Source of the DNA: Anaerolineae bacterium
Lineage (GTDB): Bacteria > Chloroflexota > Anaerolineae > UBA4142 > SHND01
Assembly (NCBI GenBank): GCA_021463195.1
Contig: JAJTXZ010000007.1
Span: 1-64,000 of the forward strand
DNA: 64,000 nucleotides
Direction: 5' to 3'
Shown piece by piece: positions 60,346-64,000 of this stretch. The position numbers and the translations under genes are program-made. The notes beneath the pieces are model-generated. The model did no database searches. It was given only the letters and a program-made list of their open reading frames with translations, and had not been told where the DNA came from. Numbering within the stretch: the first letter of the stretch is position 1; every line of letters begins with the position of its first letter.

Positions 60346-61314
60346 GTGCCAATTTCTTTTGAATTGCCGCAGCTGGCGGCATTGTTTGTTCTCTGGTTGG
60401 TAGTGGTCGCAGGTTATGCGATTGTCCAGCGGCGCCGTCACCAATTCGCGCTGCGTTACGCCAGCGTGTCTCTCGCGCATTCACCGCGGCGCGGACGCGC
60501 ATGGCGGCGACATCTTCCCGCGTTTTTATTTTTAGCAAGTTTGGCGTTGCTGCTCGCGGGATTGATGAAACCCACTGTCTGGACGCGCGAGCCGTCCGAC
60601 GAAGCGATGGTGATTGTGGCGTTGGACGTTTCGGCAAGCATGTGGGCGACGGATTTATATCCGAATCGCATGGAAGCGGCTAAAGCGGCAGCGCAATTAT
60701 TTGTTCAAACGCTGCCGGAAAAAATGCGCATCGGCGTCGTCTCGTTCAGCGAAACATCGTATCTCAATCAAGTTCCGACCACGAACCGCGACGATATTCA
60801 AAAAGCGCTTGCGAAACTACAGCCGCGTTCCGGCACCGCGATTGGAAACGGATTGCTCACTTCGCTCGACGCGTTGTACGGCGGAATGGGCGGCGAGCTG
60901 CCTCTCACCTCGCGCGGCGAATACGCGCCCGCTGTCATTGTTCTCTTGACTGATGGCGAGAATACCGACGGGCCGCCTCCACTCGAAATTGTTCCGCAAG
61001 CGGTAGAACATGGCGTTCGAGTGTATACGATTGGCGTCGGCACACCGAACGCGACAACCGTCCAAGTCGGCTCTGCGATGCTGCGCGCGCGACTTGACGA
61101 AGAAACGCTTAAAGAGATCGCGCGCGTCACGGATGCTAAATACTATAACGCTTCGAACGAACAAGATTTGCGCGCGGTGTATGAAAAGCTCACGACGCAG
61201 CTTGTGACGCGGCTGCAACCGCAAGATATTTCGTTCCTCTTTACCGCCGCCGCGTTTTTTTTCGGCGTGCTGGCGATGATGCTTTCAGTTGTGTGGTCGA
61301 ATCGGCTGCCGTAA
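60346..61314 (+). CDS. Von Willebrand A domain membrane protein (BatA-like)
   Basis: GTG 60346, six bases after the phosphatase stop codon, gives 322 residues. Membrane helices lie at about 10-26, 58-74 and 296-318, with the VWA domain between. Its MIDAS is complete: Asp94-x-Ser96-x-Ser98 in ALDVSASM and LLTDGENTDG. BatA-type proteins anchor to the membrane and bind partners with a divalent metal. A MoxR ATPase, the usual partner, is not in the window. Confidence 0.88.
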   Translation: MPISFELPQLAALFVLWLVVVAGYAIVQRRRHQFALRYASVSLAHSPRRGRAWRRHLPAFLFLASLALLLAGLMKPTVWTREPSDEAMVIVALDVSASMWATDLYPNRMEAAKAAAQLFVQTLPEKMRIGVVSFSETSYLNQVPTTNRDDIQKALAKLQPRSGTAIGNGLLTSLDALYGGMGGELPLTSRGEYAPAVIVLLTDGENTDGPPPLEIVPQAVEHGVRVYTIGVGTPNATTVQVGSAMLRARLDEETLKEIARVTDAKYYNASNEQDLRAVYEKLTTQLVTRLQPQDISFLFTAAAFFFGVLAMMLSVVWSNRLP

Positions 61315-61341
61315 AAAAAAAAGCACGGAGCGAATGCTCCG
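61313..61341 (-). terminator. Terminator of the guaB-region minus-strand unit
   Basis: CGGAGC-GAAT-GCTCCG stem (61326-61341) with an A-tract at 61313-61322, a T-run on the minus strand. Confidence 0.75.
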
Positions 61342-61347
61342 CGTCGG

Positions 61348-61755
61348 TCAACTTGCGTTCTGTTTGCGTATTCGTTCCAATTCGGCGCGCAAACGCGCGT
61401 TTTCTTCTTCGGCGGCGCGCCTCGTTTCCGTCTCGCGCGCGAGCTGTGCGTCCAATTCTTCCACGCGTTCGTCTAATTCTTCTACGCGTTCCGTCAACTC
61501 GGGTGGAGTCAACAAGTATTCGCCGCGCTGGGACTCGAAAAGCCGCAGCTCTGTCCCCTCGACGCGTAACTCTAAATCCAACGCCTCGCTAAACATTGTC
61601 AAACCATCGGCGGTTTGATACGTTCCGTTGACCAAACGATGCCCGCGCAGCGGCGGGTCGAGATATTCGCGCTGCGGGTCGAAAATGTAATATTCCGCGA
61701 TGCCCAATTCTTCATCCTCAGCGCCATGAGGATGCCACCTGCGCGCGGCTGTCAA
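61348..61755 (-). pseudogene. N-terminally truncated Uma2-family protein
   Basis: The frame encodes 135 residues. Its core LGIAEYYIFDPQREYL and PPLRGHRLVNGTYQ is the C-terminal half of Uma2 (DUF820) endonuclease-like proteins, followed by a long coiled coil (ELTERVEELDERVEELDAQ, RAAEEENARLRAELER). The N-terminal half with the first catalytic residues is missing; the preceding residues AARRWHPHGAEDEE show no homology. Its start touches the end of guaB. I regard it as a remnant that may still make a coiled-coil peptide. Confidence 0.65.
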
Positions 61756-63192
61756 TCACAACACCTCAACATCGTGCGGCATACTCTCTTTCAAACCCGC
61801 GCCGGTCATTTTTACAAAAATCGCTTTTTCGTGAAATTCTTGCAGTGTGTGCGCGCCGCTGTAACTCATCCCCGATTGAATGCCGCCGACGAGCTGCGTC
61901 AACACTTCGCGCGCTTTGCCGCGATATGGCACTGCCGCTTCGACGCCCTCCGCGACATATTCGTCCAAATCTTCTTGGGCGACGCGTTCGCCGTCGCGCG
62001 TTTTGCGGTCCCGATTCGCGGCGGTGGATGCCATCCCGCGTGAGACTTTGTACTTGTGCCCTTTGCGTATCATCGAAAGTCCGGGACTTTCGTCCGTTCC
62101 CGCGAGCAGTGAACCAATCATCACCGTATCCGCGCCCGCCGCCAACGCTTTTGCCGTATCGCCCGGATGGCGAATGCCGCCGTCGGCGATGATTGGAATA
62201 TTGTACTCTTTGGCGACGCCGACGCATGCGATCACGGCAGTCAACTGTGGCACGCCTGAACCCGCGACGAGACGTGTCACGCAAATCGAACCCGGTCCGA
62301 CGCCCACTTTGACCGCATCCGCGCCCGCGTCAATCAAGCGGCGCGTCCCATCCGCCGACGCGACATTGCCGCCAATAATCTGCGTGTCGGGAAAATGTTT
62401 GCGAATGTTTTGAATCATCAAAATTTCTTGTTCCGAATTGCCGTGCGCGATGTCAACGACGATACAGTCCGCGCCCGCTTTTAACACGCATTCGACGCGT
62501 TCCAAATCGCGTTCTTTGACGCCCACCGCCGCGCCCACCGCCAAACGCCCGCGCGCGTCTTTTGTCGCCTTTGGATATTGTTCCAATTTCATTATATCTT
62601 TGAGCGTGATCAGTCCCGTGACGCGCCCTTGCTCATCCACCAACGGCAATTTTTCGATGCGGTGTTCGTGCAAAATTTTTTCGGCTTGACGCAATGTGGT
62701 GTCGGCAGGCGCGGTTACGACCTTGTGTTGCATCACCAGCGTAATGGGTTTGCCGTCATCGTGTTCAAACAACAAATCGCGCGTCGTCACAATCCCGACG
62801 AGCTGCGTGCCGCCGTTGAGAATCAAAATGCCGCCGGTGCCTGTTTCGTCCACGAGTCGCCGCGCTTCGCCGACCGTGTTATTGACCGTCAATGTGATCG
62901 GGTCGCTGACGACGAACGATTCCGCTTTTTTCACGCGCGCGATTTCATTCGCCTGCTGTTCAATCGTCATGAAACGATGAATGATGCCGATGCCGCCTTC
63001 GCGCGCCATCGCAATCGCCATCGCGCTCTCGGTGACGGTATCCATGTTCGACGACACGATTGGAATCTGCAATTCGATTTTGTTTGTCAACCGCGCTTGA
63101 GTGGACAATTTTTTGCGCGATGAAACGTTCGAATACTGCGGGACGAGGAGTACGTCGTCGTACGTTAATGCGGTTTCAGGAAGAATGGTCAT
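61756..63192 (-). CDS. guaB: Inosine-5'-monophosphate dehydrogenase
   Basis: The protein of 478 residues has an IMPDH barrel interrupted by two CBS domains (about 92-200, [12 protein letters not shown] and [20 protein letters not shown]). The start [20 protein letters not shown], the catalytic Cys loop [26 protein letters not shown] and [12 protein letters not shown] are conserved. It converts IMP to XMP, the first committed step to GMP. It follows xpt with a 90-base gap holding a heptamer-type inverted repeat. Confidence 0.96.
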   Translation of the reverse strand: MTILPETALTYDDVLLVPQYSNVSSRKKLSTQARLTNKIELQIPIVSSNMDTVTESAMAIAMAREGGIGIIHRFMTIEQQANEIARVKKAESFVVSDPITLTVNNTVGEARRLVDETGTGGILILNGGTQLVGIVTTRDLLFEHDDGKPITLVMQHKVVTAPADTTLRQAEKILHEHRIEKLPLVDEQGRVTGLITLKDIMKLEQYPKATKDARGRLAVGAAVGVKERDLERVECVLKAGADCIVVDIAHGNSEQEILMIQNIRKHFPDTQIIGGNVASADGTRRLIDAGADAVKVGVGPGSICVTRLVAGSGVPQLTAVIACVGVAKEYNIPIIADGGIRHPGDTAKALAAGADTVMIGSLLAGTDESPGLSMIRKGHKYKVSRGMASTAANRDRKTRDGERVAQEDLDEYVAEGVEAAVPYRGKAREVLTQLVGGIQSGMSYSGAHTLQEFHEKAIFVKMTGAGLKESMPHDVEVL

Positions 63193-63207
63193 ATTGCAAA
63201 TCTGATT

Positions 63208-63277
63208 TGGACGCGGATTAACGCAGATGAACGCGGAAAATTTTTATCCGCGAAAACCCGCGTTTATCCGCGTCCAA
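63208..63277. repeat. Heptamer-type inverted repeat between xpt and guaB
   Basis: TTGGACGCGGATTAACGC on the left is mirrored with one mismatch by GCGTTTATCCGCGTCCAA on the right; between lie related units (GCAGATGAACGCGG, TTATCCGCG). Periodicity is about seven bases. Confidence 0.8.
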
Positions 63278-63282
63278 TAAAG

Positions 63283-63879
63283 TTATTCCGCGAATACAAT
63301 TTTATCACCATCAAACTTTTCAATCACGGCCAGCGATTCGACTTGGACATTCAAATCGCGCAGCGCGCCGCGTCCGCCTTCGAACGCTTTTTCGATGACG
63401 GCGCCGATACCGACCAGGGGCGCGCCGCTTTGACGCACAATTTCCGCGAGGGCGCGAATCGTCAGCGCCGACGCGAGAAAATCGTCAATGATCAAGATGC
63501 GGTCTTCAGGCGACAAAAATTCGTGCGATACCATGAGCGTCACTTCGCCGCCTTTGGTGTGCGAAGGCGCGGTCGCTTGATACGGTTCCGTGTTCAGCGT
63601 CAACGGTTTCGTTTTGCGCGCGAACACGACCGGCACTTGGAGCATCATGCCCGTTGCCAACGCGGGCGCAATGCCGGAAATTTCCGCCGTCAAAATTTTG
63701 CTCGGATGCTGCGCGCGAAAACGCCGCGCGAATTCATAGCCGATGCCTTGCATGAGCAGCGGGTCCACCTGATGATTCATAAAGACATCCACTTTCAAGA
63801 TGCCGTTGCCGAGATAACGTCCTTCGCTTTGAATGCGTTCGCGCAGCCAGTGCATGTACATGCCGTCGCGGTCGTTCAT
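63283..63879 (-). CDS. xpt: Xanthine phosphoribosyltransferase
   Basis: The protein of 198 residues follows CAGGAG. Typical Xpt blocks: LKVDVFMNHQVDPLLMQGIG, ILTAEISGIAPALATG, VVFARKTKPLTL and the PRPP loop LIIDDFLASALTIRALAEI, then GIGAVIEKAFEGG. It makes XMP from xanthine and PRPP. With guaB downstream on the same strand, both routes to XMP are encoded together. I see no purine riboswitch in the 120 bases available upstream. Confidence 0.94.
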   Translation of the reverse strand: MNDRDGMYMHWLRERIQSEGRYLGNGILKVDVFMNHQVDPLLMQGIGYEFARRFRAQHPSKILTAEISGIAPALATGMMLQVPVVFARKTKPLTLNTEPYQATAPSHTKGGEVTLMVSHEFLSPEDRILIIDDFLASALTIRALAEIVRQSGAPLVGIGAVIEKAFEGGRGALRDLNVQVESLAVIEKFDGDKIVFAE

Positions 63880-63890
63880 TGTGGCTCCTG

Positions 63891-63918
63891 GAGATTAGAG
63901 ATTAGAGACTGGAGATTG
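63891..63918 (+). repeat. Four heptamer units before xpt
   Basis: GAGATTA, GAGATTA, GAGACTG, GAGATTG without gaps, ending (on the minus strand) directly upstream of the xpt ribosome binding site. Same family as 34989-35023 and 12496-12530. Confidence 0.8.
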
Positions 63919-64000
63919 GCGCAATAGAGAATAGCATGGTGATTATCGCATAGGATTGAGAGGAGGGGAAAATCTGTTGACGAGAGTTACTAGTGTAGTT

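Noticed and set aside
63880-64000. Purine riboswitch before xpt
   Set aside because: No conserved purine-riboswitch core or terminator hairpin is visible in the 120 bases present; only heptamer units are seen.

Overview
The window looks like chromosomal DNA of a GC-rich, free-living bacterium, most likely an uncultured member of the Chloroflexota. This is inferred from gene content and style (DUF4342, DUF2277, DUF4160, DUF2085 and HXXEE proteins, a GAF/HisKA_3 kinase, a split-barrel F420/FMN-type domain, a VIT1-ferritin fusion) and from an extreme excess of GCGC/CGCG words. No rRNA or tRNA was recognised, so the assignment is not proven. I saw no prophage, plasmid origin or CRISPR array. Mobile DNA is limited to a transposase remnant at the left edge and dispersed palindromic repeats.

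Layout. 1-6000: transposase remnant, orphan AbiEi-type antitoxin, DUF4342 protein, MscS channel, a PhoB-type regulator, a CBS protein and a NifU-domain protein. 6100-12500: Cys-rich small protein, multicopper oxidase fragment, a divergent histidine kinase/NarL regulator pair with an extra lone receiver, DoxX, NnrS and a short DUF4160 gene. 12500-17000: CoA-transferase overlapping an alanine-dehydrogenase-like gene, then a formate/nitrite channel with two universal stress proteins. 17300-25000: B12-type radical SAM protein carrying an in-frame repeat insertion, membrane-bound ferritin-like iron transporter, DsbA-VKOR disulfide system, heavy-metal P-type ATPase, Cys-containing small protein, OsmC and a universal stress protein. 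25000-28300: Gfo/Idh/MocA oxidoreductase, DUF2277 protein and a secreted phosphoesterase.

28356-39148 is the most interesting region. A TetR gene with a perfect 30-bp operator on its own promoter leads a co-directional cluster: a flavin monooxygenase of the anthraniloyl-CoA/salicylyl-CoA type fused to a split-barrel flavin/F420 domain, a short-chain dehydrogenase, kynureninase, a crotonase lacking both usual glutamates, a RidA protein, a dienelactone-hydrolase-like enzyme, two acyl-CoA dehydrogenases and, after a terminator, two 3-hydroxyacyl-CoA dehydrogenases. Together they suggest breakdown of kynurenine/anthranilate through anthraniloyl-CoA and beta-oxidation-like steps. The fused second domain differs from the old-yellow-enzyme domain of the known anthraniloyl-CoA monooxygenase/reductase. 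From 30637 to 36231 every gene junction holds an array of 7-base units or nested inverted repeats. Some of these supply the stop codon, Shine-Dalgarno sequence and start codon of the flanking genes.

39200-64000: Yip1-like membrane protein, ComM-like ATPase, AddB and AddA recombination nuclease/helicase, an RDD protein overlapping a protein with thirteen exact 22-residue repeats, polyphosphate kinase, HXXEE protein, HAD phosphatase, phosphoglucomutase, DUF2085 protein, MFS transporter, a cNMP/GAF/SpoIIE phosphatase with a von Willebrand A protein, an N-terminally truncated Uma2 remnant, and the purine genes guaB and xpt.

Repeat families recur across the window: a ~130-150 bp intergenic element (three copies plus a partial one), a 34-bp palindrome (three copies with covarying arms), a CAAATTT-N-AAATTTG palindrome (two copies with covarying arms) and the heptamer arrays.
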